56,024 nucleotides of DNA from Kribbella steppae (lineage in GTDB: Bacteria > Actinomycetota > Actinomycetes > Propionibacteriales > Kribbellaceae): assembly GCF_004342025.1 (NCBI RefSeq), contig NZ_SLWN01000028.1, positions 1-56,024 of the forward strand, in the 5' to 3' direction. Positions 24,330 to 33,632 of the stretch are shown here, piece by piece. A program made the position numbers and the translations under genes. A model generated the notes under the pieces. The model did no database searches, had not been told where the DNA came from, and worked only from the letters and a program-made list of their open reading frames with translations. Position 1 is the first letter of the stretch. The number at the start of each line of letters is the position of its first letter.

Positions 24330-24500
24330 GCAACGAAAATGGTTGACAAGCTGACCGTGGGTACGGCGAACGTCGTACCGGAGCTCTCAGGGCTGGAGAT
24401 GATCCTCGGATCGTTCAGCAGGTCGTCCGCCAGCGGTACTGAGTGCGGGTGGGAGCCACCGAGCGAGAAGCCGGCGTAACTTTTCGGGTCCGCCGGGTAT

Positions 24501-24529
24501 CGAAGTAGGCAGGATTAGTACTTCGTACT
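24501..24529 (+). promoter_or_regulatory. Nested inverted repeats before the secreted-protein gene
   Basis: CGAAGTA (24501-24507) pairs with TACTTCG (24519-24525) over an 11-base gap, and AGTAC-TTC-GTACT (24517-24529) is a second, overlapping palindrome. They end 19 bases before ATG 24549 and could be an operator or an alternative RNA hairpin. The remaining intergenic bases (24330-24500) hold nothing I recognise. Confidence 0.4.
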
Positions 24530-24548
24530 GCGACCCGAGAGGTTGGTC

Positions 24549-25496
24549 ATGTCCGGTCGACTGAGCAAGGCGGCGGTTGCCGCGCTCCTGGTAGTGGGAG
24601 TCACCCCTGGGGCCGCGCAAGCGGTGGGTGCGGGGACGTCTGCGACAGCGCAGGCGTCGGCTGGTTGTTACGTCCATGTCGGATCCGTGACCGCCGGGGG
24701 TGATCACTCGGGCAAGATGGTCACCGTCGGCGCAGCGCCGTCCGACCGGTTGGACACCGGTGTCTACCCGGACGGCGCGGTCCGGGTCAGCGGGTCGCTG
24801 GAAGCGGATCCGGACATCATCGGGTACGGCGCGTGGATCGGCGGGTACACCGTGCTGGGCTCGTCCATGTACTCCACCTCCTACTACATCACCCTGGAGG
24901 GGGACGTCGACCGGACCAGGCCGACCACCTACCTGGTCGGTGGCGGCTGGGGTGACACGACCTTCTTCGAGACCACCCGCTTCTGGGACTACCCCAAACT
25001 GCCGAACCTGATCAGGCAGTACCAACTGCGGGCCGACGGGACCCTGAGCCGTTGGGACATGCAATACAACAACGCCAACAGCACGGTGAAGTGGGCGAAC
25101 AAGCAGTCCGCGAGCGGGTTCGCCGCGGTGAAGACGATGGCGCTGATCAGCCAGACCCTGACCTACGACACCTTCCTGGCCAACACCCGCGGCGGCGCGC
25201 TCTACACGATCCGCGTCCCCCGCACCTCACCGATGAAGCCGATCGTCAAGAAGGTGCGCGCCTCGACCTGGCAGGCGTTCGACGCGCTCGTGGCCGAGAA
25301 GTGCGGTCAGTACGGCACGATGCTGGTCGGCATCGACAAGGACACCAAGTCCGCGTACGCGTACGCCGTCGGCCACGCGAACGGCACGGCCACCGTGATC
25401 CAGGGGCTCGGCAAGGTGCCGGCCACATTCGCCGATCCGGTGTACTTCCGGCGCCAGCTCAGGCAGGGCGACGCCCAGATGCTGTTCGGGGAGTGA
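24549..25496 (+). CDS. Secreted protein of unknown function
   Basis: A 315-residue exported protein. The ATG at 24549 has GAGAGG 6 bases upstream, and residues 1-26 are a signal peptide (LSKAAVAALLVVGVTPGAAQA). The mature part is rich in Gly, Tyr and Trp with strand-turn repeats (GYGAWIGGYTVLGSS, YYITLEGDVDR, FWDYPKLPNLIRQYQLRADG, WDMQYNNAN, WQAFDALVAEKCGQYGTMLVGIDKD), which suggests a beta-propeller or lectin-like shape. Two cysteines (GCYVH and EKCGQ) may form a disulfide. I do not recognise a family. It is transcribed towards the carbohydrate locus and ends 71 bases before the convergent GH43 gene. Confidence 0.65.
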   Translation: MSGRLSKAAVAALLVVGVTPGAAQAVGAGTSATAQASAGCYVHVGSVTAGGDHSGKMVTVGAAPSDRLDTGVYPDGAVRVSGSLEADPDIIGYGAWIGGYTVLGSSMYSTSYYITLEGDVDRTRPTTYLVGGGWGDTTFFETTRFWDYPKLPNLIRQYQLRADGTLSRWDMQYNNANSTVKWANKQSASGFAAVKTMALISQTLTYDTFLANTRGGALYTIRVPRTSPMKPIVKKVRASTWQAFDALVAEKCGQYGTMLVGIDKDTKSAYAYAVGHANGTATVIQGLGKVPATFADPVYFRRQLRQGDAQMLFGE

Positions 25497-25567
25497 CCCG
25501 GTTCTCGCCGACGGGAGGATCCTCAGGTGACGGGTACATGGCGAGTCAGCGGCAAGCGCCACTCAAA

Positions 25568-26542
25568 TCAGCGGGTTCGGGGTCTCCAAGCGTCCTTGAG
25601 TCGCTCGTATTCTTCGGCCGTCACCGGCAGCACGACGCCGTGACAGGGGTCTTCCGGCAGGCGGTGTTCCTTGGCGGGGATCCACTCACCGCCGGCGAGG
25701 TCGGTCGTCTCGAAGGGGACGTACCGGCGGTCGGACGTGAACTCGTCGATCCAGAGATACCACTTGTCCTCGGTGTTCGACTTGTACACCAGCGGGCCCT
25801 CCCCCTGGATGATCGTGTCCAGGCCGATGCCTTCGGCTACCGGCTTCCACTCGGCGGCCGTCAGCGAGGTCGAGGTTTCGCAGAACACCGACTTGCCGAA
25901 CGGCACATCGCCGCTGCGGCTGCGTTCATCCTTCAGGAAGCGGTAGTAGACGCCCTCGTGGTCGATCACGGTGGTATCGATCGTGTGCCATCCTCGGTCG
26001 ATCCACACCCGCGGCTCGGAGAACTCCCGGAAGTCGCGGGTCGTCGCGTACATGATCCGGTTGTAGCTCTCCCCCTCGTGTCCGGCGTTGTCGTAGAGCG
26101 TCGAGGACCAGTGGACGAGGTAGGCATCCTGCTCGGGGTCCCAGAGCGCCTCGGGGGCCCAGGTGTTGCCGGCCTCTGGCGGTGCGACCTCGACGAGTCG
26201 GCCCTCACCCCAGTTCACCAGATCCGCGGACTCCCACACCATGATCGAGCGGCTGCCCCGGCGCTGGTGCCGGTCCCAATCGCGGTTGGCGTACAGGCGC
26301 AGGTCGGTCGCGACCAGGTAGAACCGATCGCCTTGCGGGGAACGGACGATGTGCGGGTCGCGGACACCGCATTCGCCCAAGGTGGAGTGCAGGACCGGCG
26401 TGCCACCGTTGAGGTCGTCGAAATGCAGCGGGTCGTTGCCGTCGCTCAAGGCGAAGTAGATCTGTTCACCGTCGGCTGATTCGCGCTTGAAGTGGGCGTA
26501 GAGGTAGCCCACATATTCAGGCTGCTTTCCGTCGGCTGTCAT
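25568..26542 (-). CDS. Glycoside hydrolase, GH43-like
   Basis: A 324-residue five-bladed-propeller glycosidase without a signal peptide. GH43-like marks: VRDPHIV with D62 as probable base, NTWAPEALWDP (residues 127-136), and IIQGEGPLVYK with the likely acid glutamate. GH43-type enzymes release L-arabinofuranose or xylose/galactose from plant glycans; the exact bond cannot be read here. It is the last gene of a minus-strand operon, overlapping the GH127 gene by 4 bases (ATGA at 26542-26539). Being cytosolic with GH127 and GH29, it probably acts on imported oligosaccharides. Confidence 0.75.
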   Translation of the reverse strand: MTADGKQPEYVGYLYAHFKRESADGEQIYFALSDGNDPLHFDDLNGGTPVLHSTLGECGVRDPHIVRSPQGDRFYLVATDLRLYANRDWDRHQRRGSRSIMVWESADLVNWGEGRLVEVAPPEAGNTWAPEALWDPEQDAYLVHWSSTLYDNAGHEGESYNRIMYATTRDFREFSEPRVWIDRGWHTIDTTVIDHEGVYYRFLKDERSRSGDVPFGKSVFCETSTSLTAAEWKPVAEGIGLDTIIQGEGPLVYKSNTEDKWYLWIDEFTSDRRYVPFETTDLAGGEWIPAKEHRLPEDPCHGVVLPVTAEEYERLKDAWRPRTR

Positions 26543-28443
26543 CGGACTGAATCATCCTTCTGGGTCGCGGGTTGGTGCGAACGCCGCACCGGGAAGTACA
26601 CGGTGTACGGCTCGTCGCGGATCTCGGCGAGTGGCATGAAGCGCAGACCGCTGGTCTGGCCAACGGTTCGGTATGTCCCGGTCCGCCACCAGCTGTGGTG
26701 TCGCTCCTGGTCAGGTGTCAGGAACGACGTCGGATTCGCCGGATCGCCGTACAGCATGGTCTCCTGCTCGGTCAGCCCGGCCAGGACGATCGGGCCGTCG
26801 AGCACAGCCACCATGTCCGGTCGGTCGGGCAACGGTACTGTGGTCAGTCCTGACGGCACCGTCAGCCGGATGCGTTGTGAGCTCCACGTCCGCGACAACA
26901 CAATCCAGCCGTTCCGGACCTCGACCGGACATGGCTTCCCGTCAACCTCGAGCACCGGCGAACCGGCAGCCCAGAGCGGGACCCGAAGCCGGACCTCGAA
27001 GGCGGACGGTCGCTCACACCGTACGTCGACGACGTAGACCCGGTCGTTCGGCCGTCGGTCCGGCAGCGGCCGTGACGACAGCTCCTGGATTCCGGCGGCG
27101 CCGTGGAAGGTCTGCCGTTGTCCGAGAGCGACCCCATGGTCGGTGTCCGCGGCGATCGCGAGTTCGACGCGACCACCGAACAGGTCGGTCCAGGACACGA
27201 CCGAATCCAGGTACTGGCAGATCGAGATCCCGGTGTCGTCGACGTACACCGCGGCCTCGTCGATCGAGGCGTGTGCTTGGAGCAGAGTGCCGTGACAGCA
27301 CCAGAAGTCCTCGGTCGGCCGCCCCCACCGTTTGCGGCTTGCAGTTGCTAAAGGCAAGAAGTACGCCGGCATGCCGGTGTCCGGATGTTGCTGGGCCCAG
27401 ATCCCGTTGACCAGATTGCGTTCCCAGTAGTCCCCGTAGCGGTGATCTCCCGTCCACCGGAACAGCACGGCGGCAAGGCGCATCAGGTTGTAGACGAGGC
27501 AATGCTCCTGGACCGCGTGCAGACGTGCGGACTGCTCGCCGGCCGGCTGCCACACCTCACCGCAGCTACTACCACCGGTGCAGTAGGTTCCGCGTGAGTC
27601 CACAGCGGAGTCCCAGAAGGCTTCGACGATGTCGCGCCACCGCTGTTCTCCGGTGACCTCCCATGCCCTGGCCGCGCCCAGGATCTCCGCGATCTGCGTG
27701 TTGGCGTGCTTGTTGGTCAGCACATCGGCACCGGCGAGTAGTGGCTCGAAGAACCGGCGGCGGTCGTACCGTTCGATCAGCTCAGCAACTGCCTGATCGC
27801 CGGTGATGTCGTAGAGGTCCGCGAAGACCTCGAGCAGTCCTCCGGTCTCGTGGTCGAGTACGTCGTCGAACTCGTCGCGAGACAGCCGGCCGGACCACCG
27901 ATGGAACCACCGGGCGAACGCCGAGGCGACCTCGAGCGCCTGTCCGTTGCGGGCGATCCGGTACTGGTCGACCAGCCCCATCAGCGTTTTGTGAACCACG
28001 TACTGAGGCGCCCACACCGGCCGCCCCGTGGCCAGCCGGTCGAAGTACACCGGCGGGATCGACCCGGCCCACTCCCCTCCGTTGGCCTGCTGACATGCGG
28101 CGAGCTCGGCGACGATCCGCCCGGCTCGTGCCGCCACCTCGCCGTCGTCCTCGCCGACCCGCGCCGCGGCCGACAGCCAATGCCCGAGGATGTGGCCCCG
28201 CAGATCGCAGGTCGGCGACTCCCATCCCCAGTGCCAGGTCTCCGGGCCGTCCGGCGACACGACGCCCACCGTCGTGCCCCACGAGCCGGAGTAGCTCCAC
28301 AGACCAGCCTCGGCCCGGTAGGGCCGCAGCAGGTTGTCGGCGCTGAGGCTTCGAAGGTAGCGAGCGTTGAGCAACCATCGATGCCTGGCCGGACCGTCCG
28401 ACAGCGTCGTTCGACCGCCCGACGCGCGGACCGTGCGCAGCAT
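26539..28443 (-). CDS. Beta-L-arabinofuranosidase, GH127 (DUF1680) family
   Basis: A 634-residue cytosolic enzyme that should release L-arabinofuranose from beta-linked arabino-oligosaccharides such as those on hydroxyproline-rich plant glycoproteins. The zinc-thiolate site known from HypBA1 (Glu322, Cys340, Cys417, Cys418) has matching residues: E296 in SCGEVW, C315 in QEHCLVYN, and C382-C383 in FWCCHGTLLQ, the second pair being the signature. An (alpha/alpha)6-barrel pattern precedes it (LLNARYLRSLSADNLLRP, HILGHWLSAAA) and beta domains follow. The ATG at 28443 comes one base after the fucosidase stop, so the two are translationally coupled. A longer upstream frame has no supporting start. 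Confidence 0.85.
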   Translation of the reverse strand: MLRTVRASGGRTTLSDGPARHRWLLNARYLRSLSADNLLRPYRAEAGLWSYSGSWGTTVGVVSPDGPETWHWGWESPTCDLRGHILGHWLSAAARVGEDDGEVAARAGRIVAELAACQQANGGEWAGSIPPVYFDRLATGRPVWAPQYVVHKTLMGLVDQYRIARNGQALEVASAFARWFHRWSGRLSRDEFDDVLDHETGGLLEVFADLYDITGDQAVAELIERYDRRRFFEPLLAGADVLTNKHANTQIAEILGAARAWEVTGEQRWRDIVEAFWDSAVDSRGTYCTGGSSCGEVWQPAGEQSARLHAVQEHCLVYNLMRLAAVLFRWTGDHRYGDYWERNLVNGIWAQQHPDTGMPAYFLPLATASRKRWGRPTEDFWCCHGTLLQAHASIDEAAVYVDDTGISICQYLDSVVSWTDLFGGRVELAIAADTDHGVALGQRQTFHGAAGIQELSSRPLPDRRPNDRVYVVDVRCERPSAFEVRLRVPLWAAGSPVLEVDGKPCPVEVRNGWIVLSRTWSSQRIRLTVPSGLTTVPLPDRPDMVAVLDGPIVLAGLTEQETMLYGDPANPTSFLTPDQERHHSWWRTGTYRTVGQTSGLRFMPLAEIRDEPYTVYFPVRRSHQPATQKDDSVR

Positions 28444-28444
28444 G

Positions 28445-29881
28445 TCAGCCGGCGCGGAGGTCGACAGCAAGGCAGTTCGCGACGTCAACCGGAGGGGCCT
28501 CGGGGAGCCGGACGACCAGAATTCCGTGCGCCTGCTCGAAGGGAACGGGGCCGTGGCCGAGCAGCCGGACGCCGCTCGCCACCTCATGGTCTGCGAGGCT
28601 GCGAATCACGGCGCGACCGTCGGCAGGCCAGGCCAACTGGAATACGTACACAGTGTTGTCCCGGCGGGTGAACCGGAAGTCGGAACTCGTCCAGTTCACG
28701 CGGTCTTCGGTGAAGCCGTCGATGATCACGCTCGAAGGTCCCTCACCGAATACCCGGAACGGTCTCGTGCCGTAGATGCCTTCGCCGCAAACGTGGATCC
28801 AGGCACCGAGGTCGTCGAGCACTTGCGAACATTCGAGGTCGAGCGTGCCGTCCGGCAACTGCGGAACGTTGAGCAGGAGGTTGCCGTTCTTCGACACGAT
28901 GTCGACGAGCATCTCGATCACATGTGGTGCGGTCTTGTAGCTGTCGCGGACGTTGTAGAACCAGTCGCCGACCGAGGTGTCGGTCTGCCATGGCGCAGGG
29001 TGGATGCCGGGAGTCTGGCTGCGCTCGATGTCCAGCACACCGACCGCGCTCACCTCAGGTCGACGATCCTTCTGCTGGTAGACAGCACGGTTCGCCCCGT
29101 GAATCCGCGCACTGGTGTTGTAGAGATGGGCGACCGCGCTGAGCCCCGGTGCGTAGCCGACGTCACCGAACGGCAGCGGCCCGTCGGAATACAGCAAGTC
29201 GGGCTGGTACCGGTCGATCATCTCGGTCACCGCCTCGAGCCAGTACCTGTGCCACTCGGGATCCTTGACGTACCACGGGTCCGGAACCTCCACGTCCTGT
29301 GTGGGCAGGAACCGGCTGTTGTCGAGGTACAGGTCCCGGTTGACGGGATCGGCTCCGTCGTACGGCACGCCGGCGAGCGGCCCGACCGTGTCGCTGCCCT
29401 TGTTGACCGCCATCCAGCCCAACGCGGCACCGAGATGCTCGGTGATCCCGAACGGCAGTCCGCGCTCGTCCGCGGCGCCCTTCCAGGAGGCCAGGATGTC
29501 CTGACCCGGCCCGATCTTCACGGAGTTCCAGCGATTCACTGACGACTCGTAGTTGAAGAAGTTGTCGTGATGGACGGCCTGCGCCACGAAGTACCGTGCA
29601 CCGGCCGCCACGAACTGGTCGATCAAGGCGTCCGGATCGAACCGCTCCGCCTTCCACTGCCGGACGACGTCCTTGTATCCGAACTCCGACGGGTGTCCGT
29701 ACGTGCGCAGGTGGTAGCGGTACTGATCGCTGCCCTCCCGGTACATGTTGCGTGCGTACCAGTCGCCGTACCTTGGCACCGACTGTGGTCCCCAGTGCGA
29801 CCAGATGCCGAGCTTCGCGTCGCGGAACCAGTCAGGGCATTCGAACGTGGCCAGGGACTCGAAGGTTGCATCGAACGGCAC
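28445..29881 (-). CDS. Alpha-L-fucosidase, GH29 family
   Basis: A 478-residue retaining alpha-L-fucosidase without a signal peptide, so cytosolic. Family marks: WFRDAKLGIWSHWGPQSVP (residues 18-36, with the substrate-binding histidine in WSHWG), YFVAQAVHHDNF (98-109) and the nucleophile D233 in DLLYSDGPL. A beta-sandwich end follows from about residue 345. The acid/base residue of GH29 is poorly conserved and I cannot place it. The start ATG at 29881 has GAGGAG a few bases upstream. It sits between the binding-protein gene and GH127 in the operon and should cut fucose from imported fucosylated oligosaccharides; fuconate dehydratase is encoded in the divergent operon. Confidence 0.88.
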   Translation of the reverse strand: MPFDATFESLATFECPDWFRDAKLGIWSHWGPQSVPRYGDWYARNMYREGSDQYRYHLRTYGHPSEFGYKDVVRQWKAERFDPDALIDQFVAAGARYFVAQAVHHDNFFNYESSVNRWNSVKIGPGQDILASWKGAADERGLPFGITEHLGAALGWMAVNKGSDTVGPLAGVPYDGADPVNRDLYLDNSRFLPTQDVEVPDPWYVKDPEWHRYWLEAVTEMIDRYQPDLLYSDGPLPFGDVGYAPGLSAVAHLYNTSARIHGANRAVYQQKDRRPEVSAVGVLDIERSQTPGIHPAPWQTDTSVGDWFYNVRDSYKTAPHVIEMLVDIVSKNGNLLLNVPQLPDGTLDLECSQVLDDLGAWIHVCGEGIYGTRPFRVFGEGPSSVIIDGFTEDRVNWTSSDFRFTRRDNTVYVFQLAWPADGRAVIRSLADHEVASGVRLLGHGPVPFEQAHGILVVRLPEAPPVDVANCLAVDLRAG

Positions 29882-29947
29882 TGATGGCTCCTCATCGGTG
29901 ATCTGGGTGTGGACCGGCCGGCGTCCTCCGGCCGGTCCAGGGTTGAC

Positions 29948-31630
29948 CTACTTGTTGGGCATCTTGTCGTAAGCGGTTTGCTGGATCTCGAGGTAGCGCT
30001 TCAGGCCGAGACCCTCCAGGCCCTTGACATAGGCGTCCCACTCACTGTCGATGTTCTTCGAGCCGGTGATGAACTGCAGCGCGTTCTGCTGCACGTAGTT
30101 CTCGATGTTGGTCTGCAAGGTGGCGACCTCACCGGCCAGGGACGGGTCGATCCATACCTTCCAGTACGGGTAGATCAGCGACTTGTCCTCCTTGCCCTCG
30201 TACAGCTTGGTTGCCTCGAACAACCGCCGCTCGTACCCGGCCGGGCTGTAGATGTCGGTCCCGATCGCCTCGGAGTTGCGGTACTTCTCGGTGTTGTTGT
30301 ACTGCGCCAGCGCCTGCCACCCGGAGTTCGGCGGAGTACCACCCTCCGGCTGCGGGATCGTCTTGTACGTCGGCTTCAGTGACTTGTCGAGCGCGACGTC
30401 TCCGGGCTCTGCCCTCTTCCAGGTCTTGCCCTCGGTGCCCCAGAAGGCGTTCATCTGCCCTTCGTCGGTGAAGATGTAGTCGAGCAGCTTGATCGCCTGG
30501 ATCTGCTCCTCCTGGGTGGCCTTGTTCGTCAGCACGAACGTCGCACCCGGCGCGCTCGGGAAGTTGTACCCGGTGTGGTTCACTCCCTTCGGTCCGGTGA
30601 GCGGCGGAACGGCGTCGTACTGCTTCTGCCGACCGTCAGGCAAGTCGCTCATCGCGATGCCGAAGTGCAGCACGGCGGCCGAGCCGAGGAGAGGCACCTT
30701 GCCACTGTCACCCTGTTGCTGCAGCGCGTCCGGGTTCTGGGTGAAGGCGCCCTTGTCGATCAGGCCCTCCTTGTAGAGCGAGTTCAGGTACGCCAGACCC
30801 TCACGCCAGCCGTCCTTGTTGGCCTGCAGGTCGACCTTGCCGTCCTTCAGGACCAGGGTCGAGTTGTTGTTGCCGCTGGTGCCCTGCGGGTCGTAGATGA
30901 AGGCGTTCATGAAGTACGGGATCAGTGCGTCTCGCACGCTCGCGCTGAGCGGGATCTCGTCAGCCTTCCCGTTCCCGTTCGGGTCCTGGGTCTTGAAGGC
31001 CCGCAGCACGTTGCGCATGTCTTCGGTGGTCTTCGGCTGCTCGAGCCCGAGTTTCTTCAGCCAGGTGCTGTTCATCCACAGCTTGCCCTGGTACGTGCAG
31101 TGGTAGCAGTCGACCCACTGCGGCATGCCGTAGATCTTGCCGTCCGGCGCGGTCGCCATCGCCTTCCACTCCGGCTCCGCGTCGAGGGCCTTCTTGATGT
31201 TCGGCCCGTACTGGTCGATCAGCTGGTTCAGCGGTACGAGGACACCCTGGTTGCCCAGCTTGAGCAGCTCGGCCGGGGTGAACTGGTCGACCCACGGGAT
31301 GAGCAGATACAGGTCCGGGTAGTCACCGCTGGCTAGCGAGATCTGCCGCTTCTCCTTGGCCGGCCCGCCGTCGAACGTGGTGGTCTGCCACTTGAAACTC
31401 ATGTTGAATTGCTGCTTCACCTTCTTGGTGAAGTCGTTCGTGGACAGGTTCCAGTCAGCGGCCTGGGGTGCGAAGACGTCCAGTGTGACGGCCGGGTTGC
31501 CGGTCACGGTGGGCAGCGGCTTGCTCTCGTCCGCGGTCGTGTCAGACCCGCTGCACGCGGCCAAACCGAGTGCCAGCGCGCAGAGCCCGGCGACCGCCGC
31601 GGACTTGGTTCTCCTGAGCTGAGTTGTCAT
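29948..31630 (-). CDS. Sugar ABC transporter lipoprotein binding protein (LplA/YtcQ type)
   Basis: A 560-residue extracellular solute-binding lipoprotein. The ATG at 31630 has GAGGG 5 bases upstream; the lipobox LAAC puts the lipidated cysteine at residue 26. Typical large-family-1 binding-protein segments follow: PDLYLLIPWVDQFTPAELLKLG, LNQLIDQYGPNIKKAL, GKIYGMPQW, DPNGNGKADEIPLS (a calcium-loop-like stretch) and VLTNKATQEEQIQAIKLLDYIF. The long LplA-like form is normally paired with LplB/LplC permeases, which are the next genes upstream. It probably captures complex fucose- or arabinose-containing oligosaccharides. Confidence 0.9.
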   Translation of the reverse strand: MTTQLRRTKSAAVAGLCALALGLAACSGSDTTADESKPLPTVTGNPAVTLDVFAPQAADWNLSTNDFTKKVKQQFNMSFKWQTTTFDGGPAKEKRQISLASGDYPDLYLLIPWVDQFTPAELLKLGNQGVLVPLNQLIDQYGPNIKKALDAEPEWKAMATAPDGKIYGMPQWVDCYHCTYQGKLWMNSTWLKKLGLEQPKTTEDMRNVLRAFKTQDPNGNGKADEIPLSASVRDALIPYFMNAFIYDPQGTSGNNNSTLVLKDGKVDLQANKDGWREGLAYLNSLYKEGLIDKGAFTQNPDALQQQGDSGKVPLLGSAAVLHFGIAMSDLPDGRQKQYDAVPPLTGPKGVNHTGYNFPSAPGATFVLTNKATQEEQIQAIKLLDYIFTDEGQMNAFWGTEGKTWKRAEPGDVALDKSLKPTYKTIPQPEGGTPPNSGWQALAQYNNTEKYRNSEAIGTDIYSPAGYERRLFEATKLYEGKEDKSLIYPYWKVWIDPSLAGEVATLQTNIENYVQQNALQFITGSKNIDSEWDAYVKGLEGLGLKRYLEIQQTAYDKMPNK

Positions 31631-31665
31631 GTTGTCCCTCACAGGGGTAGAGATGGTGCGAAGGA

Positions 31666-32616
31666 TCAGCCCTTGACGGCGCCGATCATGATTCCCTTGG
31701 TGAAATAGCGCGCCACGAACGGGTAGATGAGCAGCACCGGCACACTGGCCACGACGATCAGCGAGTACTTGAGCAGATCGGCCAGTTGCTGGCGTTGGAG
31801 GACGACGGAAGCGTCGATCGCGCCGCCGCTGTAGGTGTTGAGGATCAGGATGTTGCGCAGCACGATCTGCAGCGGGAACAGGTCGGGGTTCTTCAGGTAG
31901 ATCAGCGCGTCGAAGTAGGAGTTCCACTGGTAGATCGCGTACATCAGCGCGATGACGGCGATCATCGGCTTGGCCAGCGGGATCACCACCGACCAGAGGA
32001 ACCGCAGGTCGCCGCAACCGTCGAGCTGCGCGGCCTCGGCCAGTTCATCGGGGATCACGGTGCGGAAATACGTCCGCGCGATGATCACCTGCCAGACCCC
32101 GATCGCCTGCGGGACGATCAGTGCCCACCGGGTGTCCAGCAATCCGACCTGCTGGACCACCAGGTACGTCGGGATCAGCCCGCCGGTGAACAGCATGGTG
32201 AACAGGATCACGCTCATCACCAGGTTCCGCCCGACGAGCGTACGGCGCGACATCGGATAGGCGATCGCGATCGTCATCACGACACTGACGACCGTGCCGA
32301 CCACCGTGTAGAACAACGAGTTGGCGTAGCCCTGGATGATCTGCGGGTTCTCGAACACCGCCTTGTATCCACGCAGCGAGAACTCCACCGGCCAGAAAAG
32401 CACCCGCCCGGACGACACCGCCTCGGGGCTGCTGAACGAACTCGCCACGATGTAGATCAGCGGCAGCAGAACGACCGCCAGAAACACCGACAGCAGCAGG
32501 TAGACGCAGAACATGAACCATCGGTCCGTGCGCGAATCCCGGATCCGCCGCGCCCGCGCCGCCCGGCGCTCGGACTGCTTGCTCGGCATCGTTCGTACTT
32601 CGCTTTGGACGCTCAT
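31666..32616 (-). CDS. Carbohydrate ABC transporter permease (LplC/YtcP type)
   Basis: A 316-residue inner-membrane permease with six predicted segments (first FMFCVYLLLSVFLAVVLL). The EAA loop that contacts the ATPase reads DELAEAAQLDGCGDLRFLW...PLAKP. The ATG at 32616 overlaps the preceding permease stop by 4 bases (ATGA), and the gene ends 36 bases before the binding-protein gene. It forms the membrane channel with the product of 32613-33605. No ATP-binding subunit is encoded in the window; a shared MsiK-type ATPase elsewhere is the usual arrangement. Confidence 0.92.
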   Translation of the reverse strand: MSVQSEVRTMPSKQSERRAARARRIRDSRTDRWFMFCVYLLLSVFLAVVLLPLIYIVASSFSSPEAVSSGRVLFWPVEFSLRGYKAVFENPQIIQGYANSLFYTVVGTVVSVVMTIAIAYPMSRRTLVGRNLVMSVILFTMLFTGGLIPTYLVVQQVGLLDTRWALIVPQAIGVWQVIIARTYFRTVIPDELAEAAQLDGCGDLRFLWSVVIPLAKPMIAVIALMYAIYQWNSYFDALIYLKNPDLFPLQIVLRNILILNTYSGGAIDASVVLQRQQLADLLKYSLIVVASVPVLLIYPFVARYFTKGIMIGAVKG

Positions 32617-33605
32617 GACCACAGTCCGTTTCCGGTGATCCGCTTGGCGATCGTGTTGACCGCCAGCAGCAGGACCAGGTTGATGACGGAGTTGAACAGA
32701 CCGACAGCGGTGGCCAGGCTGAAGTCGGCGTTCAGCAGGCCGGTCTTGTACACATAGGTGGCGATGATCTCGGATTCGCTGAGATTCAGCGGGTTCTGCA
32801 GCAGGAACGCCTTCTCGAAGCCGATCGCCATGATGTTGCCGACAGCAAGGACCAGGATGATCACCGCGGTCGGCATGATGCCTGGCAGATCCACGTGCCG
32901 GATCCGCTGCAGCCGGGTCGCGCCGTCGATCCTGGCCGACTCGTGCAACGCCGGGTCGACGCCGGCCAGCGCCGCGAGGTAGATCACCGCCGAGTACCCG
33001 GTGGTCTGCCAGACGTCCGACCAGACATAGATGTGCCGGAAGTAGTCCGGGTTGCCGAGGAAGTCGATCGCCGGCACGCCGAAGAATCCGATGGCATCGT
33101 TGACGAGGCCCAGCCGCGGCGACAGCATCAGGATCGTCATCGACACCACGACCACCGTCGAGATGAAGTACGGCGCGTACGTCACCAGCTGGACCGTCTT
33201 CTTGAACAGACCCAGGCGGACCTCGTTCAGCGCCAGCGCCAGGATGATCGCCAGCGGGAAACTCGCCGCGACCGTGTACACCGACAGCAGGAACGTGTTC
33301 TTGACCAGCGTCCAGAACACCGGGTTGGCGAAGAACAGCTCGAAGTTCTGCCAGCCGATCCACGGACTGCCCCAGATGCCCCTGACCACGTTGTAGTTCT
33401 TGAACGCGAGCACGGCGTTGGCCATCGGGATGTACTTGAACACCACGAACCACACCAGCGGCACGGTCATCAACAAATACAGCGTCCAATGCCGCTCAAG
33501 ACTCCGCCGCAGACGGGTGATGGTGACGCGTTCACGCCGCCGCCGACGTCGCTGTGGGGCCGGTGCTTCGCCGACGGGCGGCGGGATGCTTGTCAGGACT
33601 GCCAT
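32613..33605 (-). CDS. Carbohydrate ABC transporter permease (LplB/YteP type)
   Basis: A 330-residue permease. A proline/arginine-rich cytosolic N-terminus (QRRRRRRERVTI) is followed by six predicted membrane segments starting LYLLMTVPLVWFVVF. The EAA loop reads HESARIDGATRLQRIRHVDLPG. LplB-type features are the conserved KNYNVVRGIWGSPWIGWQNF stretch after segment 1 and the C-terminal GLFNSVINLVLLLAVN. The gene overlaps the second permease by 4 bases and follows the GH95 stop by less than 30 bases, so the whole minus-strand set from GH95 to GH43 is one operon. Confidence 0.92.
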   Translation of the reverse strand: MAVLTSIPPPVGEAPAPQRRRRRRERVTITRLRRSLERHWTLYLLMTVPLVWFVVFKYIPMANAVLAFKNYNVVRGIWGSPWIGWQNFELFFANPVFWTLVKNTFLLSVYTVAASFPLAIILALALNEVRLGLFKKTVQLVTYAPYFISTVVVVSMTILMLSPRLGLVNDAIGFFGVPAIDFLGNPDYFRHIYVWSDVWQTTGYSAVIYLAALAGVDPALHESARIDGATRLQRIRHVDLPGIMPTAVIILVLAVGNIMAIGFEKAFLLQNPLNLSESEIIATYVYKTGLLNADFSLATAVGLFNSVINLVLLLAVNTIAKRITGNGLWS

Positions 33606-33632
33606 CAGGGTCTCCTCCTTCCTCGGGCCGGG

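Noticed and set aside
24396..24480. A 26-codon frame before the secreted-protein gene
   Set aside because: The only GGAG touches the ATG, and no homologous pattern was recognised.
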